From positions 62,001 through 126,000 of the forward strand of contig NZ_BCVI01000003.1 in assembly GCF_001591665.1 (NCBI RefSeq): a DNA stretch of 64,000 nt. Reading direction: 5' to 3'. Of this stretch, positions 28,786 to 38,525 are shown piece after piece. Position numbers and translations under genes: made by a program. The notes under the pieces were generated by a model that saw only the letters and a program-made list of their open reading frames with translations, had not been told where the DNA came from and searched no databases. Source of the stretch: Neobacillus soli NBRC 102451. GTDB lineage: Bacteria; Bacillota; Bacilli; Bacillales; Cytobacillaceae. Numbering within the stretch: the stretch's first letter is position 1; each line of letters begins with the position of its first letter.

Positions 28786-29913
28786 ATGCGGAAACTTAAA
28801 ATAGGGATCACCTGTTATCCGACAGTTGGCGGCTCAGGTGTAGTAGCAACGGAGTTGGGGAAAATGCTGGCCGAAAAGGGGCATGAGATTCATTTTATTT
28901 CATCCAGCATTCCCTTTAGGTTAAATAAAATGTATCACAATATTTATTATCATCAGGTTGAGGTGAATCAATATTCTGTCTTTCAGTACCCACCTTACGA
29001 TATTGCCTTAGCGAGTAAAATGGCGGAAGTAGCCAATCGGGAGAAATTGGATTTGCTCCATGTCCATTACGCGATTCCACATGCCGTATGCGCTATTTTG
29101 GCAAAGCAAATGTCACAAAGGGATATTAAAATTGTCACAACCTTACATGGGACAGATATAACCGTTTTAGGTTATGATCCATCCTTAACTGATGCGATAA
29201 AATTTGGAATTGAAAAATCTGATGTGGTGACGGCCGTTTCTAATGCCCTGGTTAATCAAACATATGAGCTTATTAATCCCAATAAGCAAATTGAAACGGT
29301 TTATAATTTTATTGATGAACGTGTCTATCAAAAAACGGATGCAAGTTCATTAAAGGCGGAATATGAGATAAAAGAAGATGAAAAGGTAATTATTCACGTC
29401 TCCAACTTCCGACCGGTTAAACGAGTACAGGATATAGTAAAAACATTCGCGAAAATTTCGGCCACCATGCCGGCGAAATTACTGTTGGTTGGTGATGGCC
29501 CGGAAATTTCGATTGTTTGTAAACTAGTAAGGGAGTTTGCTTTAGAGGATCAAGTCCTTTTCCTTGGAAAACAAGAGAACCTTGAGGAGTTATATTCCAT
29601 TAGTGATTTAATGCTGTTATTGTCCGAAAAGGAAAGCTTCGGCCTTGTTGCCTTAGAGGCAATGGCCTGCGGTGTCCCATGTATAGGGACAAATGTTGGC
29701 GGTATACCAGAGGTAATTAATCATGGGAAAACGGGATTTATTTGTGAGGTAGGAGATATCGATGATATTTCAATGAAAGCTAATTCCCTCTTAAATGATA
29801 AAAACCTGCATCGGCAATTTTCTCAAAGGTCAATCGAAACAGTAAAAACAAAATTCAAGGCAGCTCAAATTGTCGAGCAGTATGAACAATTATATTTTAA
29901 GCTGCTGAATTAA
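28786..29913 (+). CDS. bshA: Bacillithiol glycosyltransferase BshA
   Basis: GT4-family retaining glycosyltransferase that joins GlcNAc from UDP-GlcNAc to L-malate, the first step of bacillithiol synthesis. 375 residues. The N-terminal [19 protein letters not shown] loop, [18 protein letters not shown], the phosphate-binding SNFRPVKR, and the C-terminal [20 protein letters not shown]-x7-E motif are visible. GATAGGAGAA precedes the ATG. With bshB1 it covers two of the three bacillithiol steps; bshC is not in the window. Confidence 0.96.
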   Translation: MRKLKIGITCYPTVGGSGVVATELGKMLAEKGHEIHFISSSIPFRLNKMYHNIYYHQVEVNQYSVFQYPPYDIALASKMAEVANREKLDLLHVHYAIPHAVCAILAKQMSQRDIKIVTTLHGTDITVLGYDPSLTDAIKFGIEKSDVVTAVSNALVNQTYELINPNKQIETVYNFIDERVYQKTDASSLKAEYEIKEDEKVIIHVSNFRPVKRVQDIVKTFAKISATMPAKLLLVGDGPEISIVCKLVREFALEDQVLFLGKQENLEELYSISDLMLLLSEKESFGLVALEAMACGVPCIGTNVGGIPEVINHGKTGFICEVGDIDDISMKANSLLNDKNLHRQFSQRSIETVKTKFKAAQIVEQYEQLYFKLLN

Positions 29914-29923
29914 GGTGAAAGAT

Positions 29924-31123
29924 ATGATAGAACCATTTTTATCGGCAATACCTGTATTAAAAAGGCTAGAGGATGCCGGCTATGAGGCCTATTTTGTCGG
30001 CGGTTCAGTCAGAGATTTTCTGTTAAAACGGGAGATTGATGATGTGGATATTGCTTCCGCAGCAACACCTGCTGAAGTAAAAGGAATTTTTTCGAAAACG
30101 GTTGATATTGGCATTGAACATGGAACGGTACTTGTCCTCGTAAATAATGAATCATATGAAATTACCACCTTCCGAACAGAATCAGAATATCTAGATTATA
30201 GAAGACCTAAAGAGGTTGCCTTTATTCGCAGTTTAAAAGAGGATCTACAGCGCAGAGATTTTACCATGAACGCGATTGCGATGGACCGGAATGGAAAACT
30301 AATCGATCCATTTGATGGATATTCGGCGATAAAGGAAAAGAAAATTCAAACAGTCGGCAGAGCGAGTGATCGGTTCCAGGAAGATGCTTTAAGAATGATG
30401 CGGGCTGTTCGATTTGTCAGCCAGCTTTCTTTCCAGATCGAAGAGGAGACGGTTAAAGCCTTATTGAAGCTGGTTCCATTGTTAGAAAATATTGCTGTTG
30501 AAAGAAAAAGAGCGGAGTTTGAAAAACTTTTAGTTGGCAAAAATCTGAGGAATGCACTTGAAATAATCCTTGAAACAAATCTCTATTCATTTTTACCAGG
30601 ACTAAATCAGCAGAAAAAGCCGTTAGAAGAAATGCTCAAGTTTAACTGCGAAGGTCTTAATAAAAATGATATGTGGACATTACTAATTTACTGTTTAGAT
30701 ATAACAGAAAAAGCCATCGAGGTATTTCTAAGAGATTGGCGCCTCCCACTTAAAGAAATAAGAGAGATTCAACAGGTTTTTATTTTATTAAAAAAAAGAC
30801 TACAACAGGAATGGACCCTTTACGACTTATTCTCCGCAGGTCGTGACAAGATCATTTCCACCGAAAAGCTGTACCTTGCCCTCACAGGAATAAAGGAAAC
30901 CGATTCGGTTGATTACTGGATACATTTATATGAGACACTGCCAATAAAACAACGTTCCGAAATGAATGTTACAGGAACTGACTTGATGGATTGGTTCAAT
31001 AAAAGAGGCGGGCCGTGGCTTAAAGAGGCCTTAATGAAGATTGAACAGAAAATAGTAGAAGGTAAAGCAGTAAACGATAAACAAAAGATTAAGGAGATGC
31101 TGATGGAGTGCAATCTGAAATAA
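29924..31123 (+). CDS. cca: CCA tRNA nucleotidyltransferase
   Basis: Adds or repairs the 3' CCA end of tRNAs without a nucleic acid template. 399 residues. The catalytic nucleotidyltransferase core is FVGGSVRDFLLKREIDDVDIA (Gly-Gly then DxD), then RRDFTMNAIAMD, and the ERKRAEFEKLL nucleotide-recognition helix. I use the ATG at 29924, following TTAAGGTGA; the in-frame GTG at 29915 overlaps that site. Its end overlaps birA by 16 bases. Confidence 0.95.
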   Translation: MIEPFLSAIPVLKRLEDAGYEAYFVGGSVRDFLLKREIDDVDIASAATPAEVKGIFSKTVDIGIEHGTVLVLVNNESYEITTFRTESEYLDYRRPKEVAFIRSLKEDLQRRDFTMNAIAMDRNGKLIDPFDGYSAIKEKKIQTVGRASDRFQEDALRMMRAVRFVSQLSFQIEEETVKALLKLVPLLENIAVERKRAEFEKLLVGKNLRNALEIILETNLYSFLPGLNQQKKPLEEMLKFNCEGLNKNDMWTLLIYCLDITEKAIEVFLRDWRLPLKEIREIQQVFILLKKRLQQEWTLYDLFSAGRDKIISTEKLYLALTGIKETDSVDYWIHLYETLPIKQRSEMNVTGTDLMDWFNKRGGPWLKEALMKIEQKIVEGKAVNDKQKIKEMLMECNLK

Positions 31124-32085
31124 GAAAAGAATTGCTCGATGCTTTCACAACTGCCGGCGAATCCTTTTTATCTGGCCAGTATCTGGCTGAATTTATTGGA
31201 TGCTCAAGGACAGCGGTCTGGAAGCATATAGAGGAATTAAGGAAAGAGGGCTTTGAACTAGAAGCCGTTCGGAATAAAGGGTATCGTATTGTGAAAACAC
31301 CGGAAAAAATAACGGCAGATGAAATTAGACTTGGGTTAACAACGAAATTCATCGGCAGAAATATTCATTATGAAGAGAGTGTGGAATCAACCCAAAAGAT
31401 TGCTCACCGTCTGGCTTCTGAGAATGCACTGGAAGGAACCGTTATCATCGCCGAAGAGCAGCTGTCTGGCAGGGGCAGAATGGACCGTAAATGGCATTCT
31501 CCAAAATATACAGGTATTTGGATGAGTCTCATTCTTAGGCCCAACATACCGCTTCCAAAAGCGCCACAGTTGACGCTGCTAGCGGCTGTTGCAATTGTAC
31601 AGGCGATTGAAGAGATGACAGACCTTATCCCCGAAATTAAATGGCCTAACGATATATTGATAAACGGAAAAAAAGTAACAGGAATTTTAACAGAATTACA
31701 GGCCGAAGCAGACCGAATTCATTCGATTATTATCGGCATTGGCATAAATGTTAATCAGCAGAAAGAAGATTTTCCATTAGAGCTTCAAGAAACTGCTAGT
31801 TCTCTTTTCATCGAGAATGGGGATCCTATTCCTAGAAGCTACCTAATCAAGAATATTTTCAAGCAATTTGAAAAGTTATATTTACTCTATTTAGATCAAG
31901 GCTTTTTTCCAATAAAACTACTATGGGAGGGCTATTGTATTAGTATCGGAAAGCACATAAGAGCAAGAACGGTAACAAATACGATCGAAGGAAAAGCACT
32001 GGGAATAACAGATGATGGTGTGTTAAAACTAGAAGATAAAACAGGTGTTATTCACTATGTTTATTCTGCCGATATTGAGTTATAA
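31108..32085 (+). CDS. birA: Biotin-protein ligase and biotin operon repressor
   Basis: Class II BirA: activates biotin to biotinyl-AMP, transfers it to carboxylases, and represses biotin genes. 325 residues, the B. subtilis length. The N-terminal winged helix (residues about 1-60, SGQYLAEFIGCSRTAVWKHI) is the DNA-binding part. The ligase core shows EEQLSGRGRMDRKWHSP and KWPNDILING. The start is a GTG inside cca. A new promoter for pan genes begins at its stop. Confidence 0.96.
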   Translation: MQSEIRKELLDAFTTAGESFLSGQYLAEFIGCSRTAVWKHIEELRKEGFELEAVRNKGYRIVKTPEKITADEIRLGLTTKFIGRNIHYEESVESTQKIAHRLASENALEGTVIIAEEQLSGRGRMDRKWHSPKYTGIWMSLILRPNIPLPKAPQLTLLAAVAIVQAIEEMTDLIPEIKWPNDILINGKKVTGILTELQAEADRIHSIIIGIGINVNQQKEDFPLELQETASSLFIENGDPIPRSYLIKNIFKQFEKLYLLYLDQGFFPIKLLWEGYCISIGKHIRARTVTNTIEGKALGITDDGVLKLEDKTGVIHYVYSADIEL

Positions 32086-32089
32086 AAGC

Positions 32090-32117
32090 TTGAACTTTTT
32101 GTGTAATTTGCTATAAT
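32090..32117 (+). promoter_or_regulatory. Sigma-A promoter of panBCD
   Basis: TTGAAC at 32090-32095, a 16-base spacer and a perfect TATAAT at 32112-32117, just after the birA stop. It gives a leader of about 200 bases before panB. Confidence 0.75.
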
Positions 32118-32124
32118 ACATTCC

Positions 32125-32280
32125 AATGGGCAGTATCTGTAAAGAACTGCACCTGCAACGCCTAAAAATAAAAAAATGGTTTCTGCCTAGATCCGTAACA
32201 CGGACCGGGACAGAGGGATGGAATATGCAAAAGAGTAACTTTAGATCCTCTGCCTACAGTAGGGTCTTTTTATTTGCTCT
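32125..32280 (+). promoter_or_regulatory. Structured 5' leader of panB; candidate pan RNA motif
   Basis: The leader is unusually long and has hairpins: CCGT-AAC-ACGG near 32190-32205, and AGATCC/GGGTCT near 32244-32268 followed by TTTTTATTTGC, which looks like a terminator or attenuator, since GCAAAAGA upstream can also pair with the T-rich end. A conserved RNA named the pan motif has been described upstream of panB operons in Firmicutes, often in tandem. I cannot test the match to its covariance model, so the assignment rests on position and local structure. A TTG/ATG-initiated extension of panB through this leader is rejected for lack of a ribosome site. Confidence 0.45.
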
Positions 32281-32326
32281 TCTGATTCGTTTTATCCCCT
32301 CTCCCATATTTAAGGAGGGAAAAATG

Positions 32327-33163
32327 ATGAAGCAAACAACAGACTTTTTGAAAATGAAGGAAAGTAATGAAAAGATTGTCATGTTAACCGCCTACGATTA
32401 TCCGTCTGCAAAACAAGCAGAACAAGGCGGAGTTGACGTCATATTAGTCGGCGACTCTTTGGGAATGGTTGTCCTTGGTTATGATTCGACGATACCTGTG
32501 ACGATGGAAGACATGATCCATCATACAAAGGCGGTTAAACGTGGTGCAAAAGATACGTTTATTGTAGCTGATATGCCTTTCTTAACCTACCATTTATCGA
32601 TTAGAGATACGTTAATCAATGCAGGCAGACTTCTTCAGGAAGCAGGAGCGCATGCGGTTAAACTTGAAGGAGCGGAGGAAGTAATTGAGAAGATAACTGC
32701 TCTTACAAGAGCAGGCATCCCGGTCTGCGGGCATTTGGGCTTAACACCACAATCTGCTTTTGTACTCGGCGGCTATAAAGTGCAAGGGAAAGATGCACAA
32801 GCTGCCAAAAAGTTGATTGAAGATGCGAAAAAGATTGAGGAAGCGGGTGCGTTCTCCATTGTCCTAGAATGTGTCCCAAAACAGCTGGCAGAGGAAGTTT
32901 CTAAATCCATTTCCATTCCTGTGATTGGAATTGGAGCAGGGATTGATGTGGACGGGCAAGTTCTTGTCTACCATGATATTTTAGGCTATGGTGTCGACCG
33001 GGTTCCTAAGTTTGTGAAACAATATCATTCAGTCAATCCATTTATGATTGAATCAATTCAGGCCTATGCTGCTGATGTTAAAAACCACCAATTTCCTGAA
33101 GAAAAACATTCCTTTACCATGAAGGAGCAGGAACTCAAAGTACTGTATGGAGGTAAGGAATGA
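32327..33163 (+). CDS. panB: Ketopantoate hydroxymethyltransferase
   Basis: Transfers a one-carbon unit from methylenetetrahydrofolate to ketoisovalerate, the first committed step of pantothenate synthesis. 278 residues. Metal and substrate motifs are intact: [41 protein letters not shown] and PVIGIGAG. Two adjacent ATG codons (32324, 32327) follow AAGGAGGGA; the second has better spacing and matches relatives. panC overlaps its stop. Confidence 0.96.
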   Translation: MKQTTDFLKMKESNEKIVMLTAYDYPSAKQAEQGGVDVILVGDSLGMVVLGYDSTIPVTMEDMIHHTKAVKRGAKDTFIVADMPFLTYHLSIRDTLINAGRLLQEAGAHAVKLEGAEEVIEKITALTRAGIPVCGHLGLTPQSAFVLGGYKVQGKDAQAAKKLIEDAKKIEEAGAFSIVLECVPKQLAEEVSKSISIPVIGIGAGIDVDGQVLVYHDILGYGVDRVPKFVKQYHSVNPFMIESIQAYAADVKNHQFPEEKHSFTMKEQELKVLYGGKE

Positions 33164-34008
33164 AGGTCATTACAAGCATTAAAGAAATGCAGTCAGAATT
33201 AAGCAAACAAAAGAGTCTGGGTAAAGAGATTGGTTATGTGCCGACAATGGGGTTTCTCCATGAGGGTCATTTAACCCTTTTAAATAAGGCAAGACAGGAA
33301 AATGAGATTGTCGTTTTAAGTATTTTCGTTAACCCCTTGCAGTTTGGTCCAACGGAGGATTTTTCCACCTATCCCCGTGATTTTGAGCGGGATCGGGCTT
33401 TAGCAGAAGCTGAAAGGATTGATTACCTTTTTTACCCATCAGTAGAGGAAATGTACCCAAACGATTCCTCAGTAAAAGTGGTTGTTCAAGATCGAACAGA
33501 TGTATTATGCGGCGCATCACGCCCGGGTCATTTTAACGGGGTCGCAACCGTGATTACAAAATTTTTTAATATCATGATGCCAACTAGGGCTTATTTTGGG
33601 AAAAAGGATGCCCAGCAGGTGGCTGTTATTGCGGGCTTAATTGCTGATTTTCATTTTCCAATCGAACTTATCGCAGTAGATATTGTTCGTGAGAAGGACG
33701 GGCTCGCAAAGAGCTCCAGAAATATCAATCTTTTGCCAGAAGAGAGACAGCAGGCAACGATATTATATAAAAGCCTTCAAATAGCAAAAAAAGCAATCGA
33801 TGAAGGTGAGCGAAATCCGTTAGGTCTAATTAACATGATTAGTGAAATGATCACTAGTGAATCAAATGGTCAAATTGATTATGTCGAAATTTTTTCCTAT
33901 CCACAGTTAAAGCAATTGGAAAAATTAGAGGGTACCATTATCATTGCACTCGCAGTAAAATTTACTAAGGTTCGACTAATAGATAATTTAATCATGCATA
34001 TAGAGTAG
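33160..34008 (+). CDS. panC: Pantothenate synthetase
   Basis: ATP-dependent ligation of pantoate and beta-alanine. 282 residues. The nucleotidyltransferase motifs are visible: [14 protein letters not shown] (HxGH), [38 protein letters not shown], and KSSRN (KMSKS-like) near 185. The start ATG overlaps the panB TGA (ATGA), so the pair is translationally coupled. panD follows 28 bases on. Confidence 0.96.
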   Translation: MKVITSIKEMQSELSKQKSLGKEIGYVPTMGFLHEGHLTLLNKARQENEIVVLSIFVNPLQFGPTEDFSTYPRDFERDRALAEAERIDYLFYPSVEEMYPNDSSVKVVVQDRTDVLCGASRPGHFNGVATVITKFFNIMMPTRAYFGKKDAQQVAVIAGLIADFHFPIELIAVDIVREKDGLAKSSRNINLLPEERQQATILYKSLQIAKKAIDEGERNPLGLINMISEMITSESNGQIDYVEIFSYPQLKQLEKLEGTIIIALAVKFTKVRLIDNLIMHIE

Positions 34009-34036
34009 AATAAGCAGCAACAGGGGAGGAATACTT

Positions 34037-34420
34037 TTGTTTCGCACCATGATGAATGGAAAAATCCATCGCGCAACCGTTACTGAAGCAAATTTAAACT
34101 ATGTAGGCAGTATAACAATAGATGAAGATATTTTAGATGCAGTTGGAATGGTCGCAAATGAAAAGGTCCAAATTGTTAACAATAACAATGGTGCCCGTTT
34201 GGAGACCTATATTATTCCTGGTGTAAGGGGCAGTGGAGTTATTTGTTTAAATGGGGCGGCCGCCCGTCTAGTTCAACCTGGAGATATTGTCATTATTATT
34301 TCCTACGCACTTGTACCAGAGGAAAAAGTACCAGGGCATCAGCCTAAAGTGGCCATTATGGATGAAAATAATCATATTAAAGAACTGATTCATGCTGAAC
34401 CAGCCCTCACCATTATGTAA
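34037..34420 (+). CDS. panD: Aspartate 1-decarboxylase
   Basis: Makes beta-alanine from aspartate. 127 residues, made as a proenzyme that cleaves itself at Gly24-Ser25 (seen in [10 protein letters not shown]) to form the pyruvoyl group. The start is a TTG at 34037 after AGGGGAGGAA. It completes panBCD, so all inputs to pantothenate except ketoisovalerate are made by this operon. A terminator follows the stop. Confidence 0.96.
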   Translation: MFRTMMNGKIHRATVTEANLNYVGSITIDEDILDAVGMVANEKVQIVNNNNGARLETYIIPGVRGSGVICLNGAAARLVQPGDIVIIISYALVPEEKVPGHQPKVAIMDENNHIKELIHAEPALTIM

Positions 34421-34446
34421 TCCCCGCTTCCCGGGGATTTTTCTTT
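34420..34446 (+). terminator. Terminator of panBCD
   Basis: ATCCCCG-CTTC-CCGGGGAT followed by a T tract; the first base is the last base of the panD stop. Confidence 0.9.
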
Positions 34447-34504
34447 TTCTTTTTGAAAAAATATGATACCGTTTTAAAGAATGAAGGTTTGGGGTGTTAA
34501 GGAA

Positions 34505-37309
34505 ATGTTAAATAAATACGTTGTAATCGATTTAGAAACTACCGGGAACATTCCCAAAAAAGGTGATAAGATTATTCAATTTGCCGCCGTGGTTATTGAA
34601 AACGGAAAAATTACAGAGGAATTTTCTTCATTAATTAATCCAAAAAGGTCTATACCTGCCTTTATTGAAGAATTAACAGGTTTAACTGATGAAATGGTGA
34701 AAAATGCCCCGTTATTTTCTGAAATAGCAGAAAAGGTAATGACTTTGTTAGATGGAGCCTATTTTGTGGCTCATAATGTTTTATTTGATTTGTCTTTTCT
34801 TCAGGAAGAACTACTCCAATCAGGTGTAGAAGGTTTTTTTGGCCCCGTTCTTGATACGGTGGAGATGGCTAGAATTCTTTATCCAACCGCCGATGGATAT
34901 AAGCTATCTGAATTAGCTGAGCAAGAAAACCTGAATCATGATCGTCCGCACCAAGCAGATAGTGATGCACTAGTTACTGCTGAACTTTTCCAGATTTTTT
35001 TAAAACGGTTGTCTTCATTACCGTTGCTAACACTTAAACAGCTTTCACAACTGTCGGGTGGATTGAAAAGTGATCTCCAGCAACTACTTGATGAAATACT
35101 TGTGGAAAATGGGGATACTATCGAGAAATTGCCAAATACAATTGAGATTTTTAGGAATCTTGCTTTAAGAAGGCATCAGAAGGAATCAAAAGCGGATGAA
35201 GGAAAAAAAGAATATCCATATCCTACAAGTGAAGAAGAAAAAATCAAGCTGGTGAAACAAGCCTTTACAGTGTTCGAGAAAAGGACAGGGCAATTCACGA
35301 TGATGGACACCGTTTATCAATCCTTTCAGAGTGATAGTCATACATTGATCGAGGCAGGAACTGGTGTCGGGAAATCGCTTGGTTATCTTCTCCCGATTGC
35401 CTACTTTTCAAAACAAAAGGGACTTCCAGTGGTCGTTAGTACGCATACCATTCAATTACAAGAGCAAATTTTGAAAAAGGAAATCCCACTTTTGGCTCGA
35501 ATTCTGCCCTTTAAGCTCAACACTGTGCTGCTAAAAGGCAGAAACCATTATATTAGTTTAGAAAAATTCAGCCAGACCCTTACAGATGAAAATGATAACT
35601 ACGATACGGGTTTAACGAAAATGCAAATTCTTGTTTGGCTGACCATAACAGAAACTGGTGACCGGGATGAGTTGAACCTTTCAAGCGGTGGCTATATTTT
35701 CTGGAATAAAATAAAGAATGAGCCAGCCATTTTTGCACGAAGTCAAGAATGGCTGGAGCGTGACTTTTATCTGAAATCAAAAAGAGATGCAGAGGCTGCA
35801 GATATTATTATTACCAATCATTCATTATTGCTGAGCGATCTTGCAGGGGAAGGCTCGATTTTACCTGAATTTGCTTACGTCATTATTGATGAGGGCCATC
35901 ATTTTGAAAAAGTGGCCAGTACGTTTTTCGGCCATTCCTTAGATTATTTATCAACACGGTTGTTATTAAGTCAATTTGGTCTTTATGAACAGAGACAACT
36001 TTTCTATCAAATGGAGAATATAATCGCCTCCATTCCTGCTCAAAAGGAAAAGTTAATTCCTACCTCTGCATTAAATCAAATGGCTGCTGATCTAACCTAT
36101 GAAATGGATGAATTCTTTAAGTTAATCGCCCTTTTTGCTAGAACGATAATAGCAAACCAAAAAGGCTTTAATAAAGCAAAGGTTCGCTTTTCCCATCAAG
36201 AGAGGGGAAAAGAAAAAACTGCTCTTGTTCACAGTGCAGAAAGGTTTGCCTTTTTACTAAAGGATTTGCATACGGCCATCACGGAACGACTTCATTGGAT
36301 AAAAGCCAAGAAGGCAATTACTCTTTCCAATGTACAAAAAGGTCTTTTGGAGGAAATACTTTCCTTCGTAAATGAACTTGAGGAACTTAGGGACACGGTA
36401 AATAATTGCTTTATTAAAGAATCGAATTTTGTGAAATGGATTGAAATGGATATTCGTGCACCTCAGAATGTGACAACGTTTATTGCACAGCCGGCTTCTG
36501 TCGCAGCGGCTCTTAAAAATAAGTTTTTTCAGGTGAAAAAAGGGGTTGTCGTTACGTCTGCAACCTTAACGGTGAACCAATCCTTTGACTATATCATCAA
36601 AGAATTAGGCCTTGAACCGGTATCAACAATAAAGCTAAGCATACCATCACCATTTGACTATCGACAACAGGTACAGCTTCTTATACCGGAAGATTTACCG
36701 GAAATCAATACGGTTTCCATCGATGAATATGTGGTGGCGATCACCGAGCACATAATATCGATTGCTGAAGCGACAAATGGACGAATGCTAATTCTCTTTA
36801 CTGCTCATGAGATGCTAAAAAAAACCTATGAACTGATAAAAGAAAGTGGTTTTTTAAATGATTTTGCCCTGATTGCCCAAGGAATTACGAGCGGTAGTCG
36901 AACAAGGCTGACAAGGAATTTTCAACGGTATGAAAAAGCCATATTATTTGGAACAAGCAGCTTCTGGGAAGGGGTGGACATACCTGGGGAGGACCTATCC
37001 TGCCTTGTCATCGTCAGACTTCCATTTAGTCCTCCGGATGAACCGTTAACAGAGGCGAAATGTAAATTGATTGAAAGTCTAGGAGGAAATGCCTTTTCGG
37101 AATATTCTCTCCCCGAAGCAATCCTTAGATTTAAACAAGGCTTTGGCCGTTTAATTCGGACCGAAAATGACAGAGGGATCATGGTTGTATTTGATAAAAG
37201 GATTATCACAGCAAAGTATGGGAAGGCCTTTTTGAAATCGATTCCTTCCGTTCCGGTTAAAAAAGGTAACATTGATGAACTAATTGGGATTATTCACTCC
37301 TGGTTATGA
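34505..37309 (+). CDS. dinG: DinG-type exonuclease-helicase protein
   Basis: 934 residues, as in B. subtilis (931). An N-terminal DEDD 3'-5' exonuclease domain begins VVIDLETTGNIPKKGD (about 5-20) and extends to about 170 with HQADSDALVT. A superfamily 2 helicase part follows: Walker A EAGTGVGKS, the DEGH box, the QGFGRLIRTENDRG motif VI. No iron-sulfur cysteine set is seen, unlike E. coli DinG. Work on S. aureus DinG showed nuclease rather than helicase activity, so helicase function should not be assumed. Start ATG 34505 follows GGGGTG. Confidence 0.93.
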   Translation: MLNKYVVIDLETTGNIPKKGDKIIQFAAVVIENGKITEEFSSLINPKRSIPAFIEELTGLTDEMVKNAPLFSEIAEKVMTLLDGAYFVAHNVLFDLSFLQEELLQSGVEGFFGPVLDTVEMARILYPTADGYKLSELAEQENLNHDRPHQADSDALVTAELFQIFLKRLSSLPLLTLKQLSQLSGGLKSDLQQLLDEILVENGDTIEKLPNTIEIFRNLALRRHQKESKADEGKKEYPYPTSEEEKIKLVKQAFTVFEKRTGQFTMMDTVYQSFQSDSHTLIEAGTGVGKSLGYLLPIAYFSKQKGLPVVVSTHTIQLQEQILKKEIPLLARILPFKLNTVLLKGRNHYISLEKFSQTLTDENDNYDTGLTKMQILVWLTITETGDRDELNLSSGGYIFWNKIKNEPAIFARSQEWLERDFYLKSKRDAEAADIIITNHSLLLSDLAGEGSILPEFAYVIIDEGHHFEKVASTFFGHSLDYLSTRLLLSQFGLYEQRQLFYQMENIIASIPAQKEKLIPTSALNQMAADLTYEMDEFFKLIALFARTIIANQKGFNKAKVRFSHQERGKEKTALVHSAERFAFLLKDLHTAITERLHWIKAKKAITLSNVQKGLLEEILSFVNELEELRDTVNNCFIKESNFVKWIEMDIRAPQNVTTFIAQPASVAAALKNKFFQVKKGVVVTSATLTVNQSFDYIIKELGLEPVSTIKLSIPSPFDYRQQVQLLIPEDLPEINTVSIDEYVVAITEHIISIAEATNGRMLILFTAHEMLKKTYELIKESGFLNDFALIAQGITSGSRTRLTRNFQRYEKAILFGTSSFWEGVDIPGEDLSCLVIVRLPFSPPDEPLTEAKCKLIESLGGNAFSEYSLPEAILRFKQGFGRLIRTENDRGIMVVFDKRIITAKYGKAFLKSIPSVPVKKGNIDELIGIIHSWL

Positions 37310-37358
37310 TAAATTTTGGTAAATTACACATCCTATAGATATTATAGGAGGTGTGAAT

Positions 37359-38207
37359 ATGAGACACTTACTAATGCTCCTGCCGATATTTTTTTTAACT
37401 ACATCTTTGGCAGAGGCTTCCCTGTCAATCCCAAGTAAAATCGAAAATATCGATTTAAATATAAAGGATCATGAGGCAGCTTTAACATTCTTTGGTCTTT
37501 CTACAGGTGAATCGACACTCATACAAGGCCAAAATGGAGAAAATATTTTGGTTAATGCCGGCGGGAAAGGGACTATGAAGGAACTGGAAGGGTGGCTTTT
37601 CCTTTATAATGTAAAGAAAATTTCAACGTTAATCCTGACGAACAATAGAATGGAGATTTCGGATAAACAAATCAATCAGCTAATACTGAAATATAATATT
37701 AAAGAGATTATCGCAACACCTCAATTATCTGCACAATTAGCAAAAAATTTGGAAGCAAAAAGTAAAACTGCCGTTGTATCTTGGGGAGAAGGAACTAAGA
37801 AGGTGATTCTCCCTGAATTGACTTTAGTGGTTGAATTTGTGGGAAATGAACAAAATGAAGGGATGGATTTAACACTGCAATTTTTTATGCACCGGATTTT
37901 TTTGATGAGCTCCTATAGTCTTCGTGCCGAACAGAGACTCTTAACGAAGAACATTAAGGATGCCCATATTTTTAAAATCCCTAGTGGTAAAATAGAAGAC
38001 TCATTATCAGAAAAGTTGATTCAATATGTTAATCCACAAATTTCCTTTCTCTTTACAGCAAAAGACCAGCATACCGATCAGAATATTCTTCATGAATTAT
38101 ATGATACTTGGTCAGAGGTTTATTTTGCGAATAGACATGGTACCGTAACAATAAAATTCACAGATTCAACCTATGAAGTCCTTACCATCCCCGATTTAGG
38201 CAGATGA
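37359..38207 (+). CDS. Secreted metallo-beta-lactamase-fold-like protein without metal ligands
   Basis: 282 residues with a signal peptide (MRHLLMLLPIFFLTTSLAEA). The rest follows the layout of the ComEC-type beta-lactamase fold: FFGLSTGESTLIQ, ILVNAGGKGT (where active members have L-I-D-T-G-G), then STLILTN, where the H-x-H-x-D-H metal site would be, reads NNRMEISD. All the metal ligands are missing, so it is probably a non-catalytic relative. It lies between dinG and ypmA, where I recall no gene in B. subtilis. AGGAGGTG precedes the ATG. Confidence 0.6.
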   Translation: MRHLLMLLPIFFLTTSLAEASLSIPSKIENIDLNIKDHEAALTFFGLSTGESTLIQGQNGENILVNAGGKGTMKELEGWLFLYNVKKISTLILTNNRMEISDKQINQLILKYNIKEIIATPQLSAQLAKNLEAKSKTAVVSWGEGTKKVILPELTLVVEFVGNEQNEGMDLTLQFFMHRIFLMSSYSLRAEQRLLTKNIKDAHIFKIPSGKIEDSLSEKLIQYVNPQISFLFTAKDQHTDQNILHELYDTWSEVYFANRHGTVTIKFTDSTYEVLTIPDLGR

Positions 38208-38245
38208 ATAATAGTGAGATTTAACAGAAAATATCATATAAATAA

Positions 38246-38304
38246 TGAAGATTTTACGCCCCTTTAGTGACTCATACCTGTTATAATAATGGGTAAGATC
38301 TTCA
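38246..38304. promoter_or_regulatory. 12-bp inverted repeat spanning an extended -10 promoter, upstream of ypmA
   Basis: TGAAGATTTTAC at 38246-38257 and GTAAGATCTTCA at 38293-38304 pair over 12 positions (one G:T). The loop holds TGTTATAAT (38279-38287), an extended -10 promoter element. The likely transcription start is in the right arm, so the repeat is more likely a protein-binding operator than an RNA hairpin, unless a second promoter lies upstream. ypmA begins 36 bases on. Confidence 0.5.
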
Positions 38305-38340
38305 TCAAATAATTGATACTATTATAACGGAGGAAAACGG

Positions 38341-38511
38341 ATGGAAAGTAAAATTGAAATATTATCAACAGTTAAAATCCAGCATAGTCCGGATTTATAT
38401 AAAATTGTTGATGTCCTGAATCGAACATTGAAACAAAAAGATCTTATGTTTGGACTAGCCCTTGATAAAGAAGATCAAAATACAGCGATTTTTTCCATAT
38501 ATCGTACATAG
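38341..38511 (+). CDS. ypmA: YpmA small conserved protein
   Basis: 56 residues, MESKIEILSTVKIQHSP to AIFSIYRT. ACGGAGGAAAAC places the ribosome site right before the ATG. Length and sequence agree with B. subtilis YpmA, and ypmB and aspB follow in the same order. It is soluble and very conserved in bacilli; function unknown. Confidence 0.85.
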   Translation: MESKIEILSTVKIQHSPDLYKIVDVLNRTLKQKDLMFGLALDKEDQNTAIFSIYRT

Positions 38512-38525
38512 AGAAGTGAATTGAA

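Noticed and set aside
32126..32323. N-terminal extension of PanB by 66 residues
   Set aside because: The true start has AAGGAGGGA upstream and matches relatives; the extension runs through the structured leader RNA.
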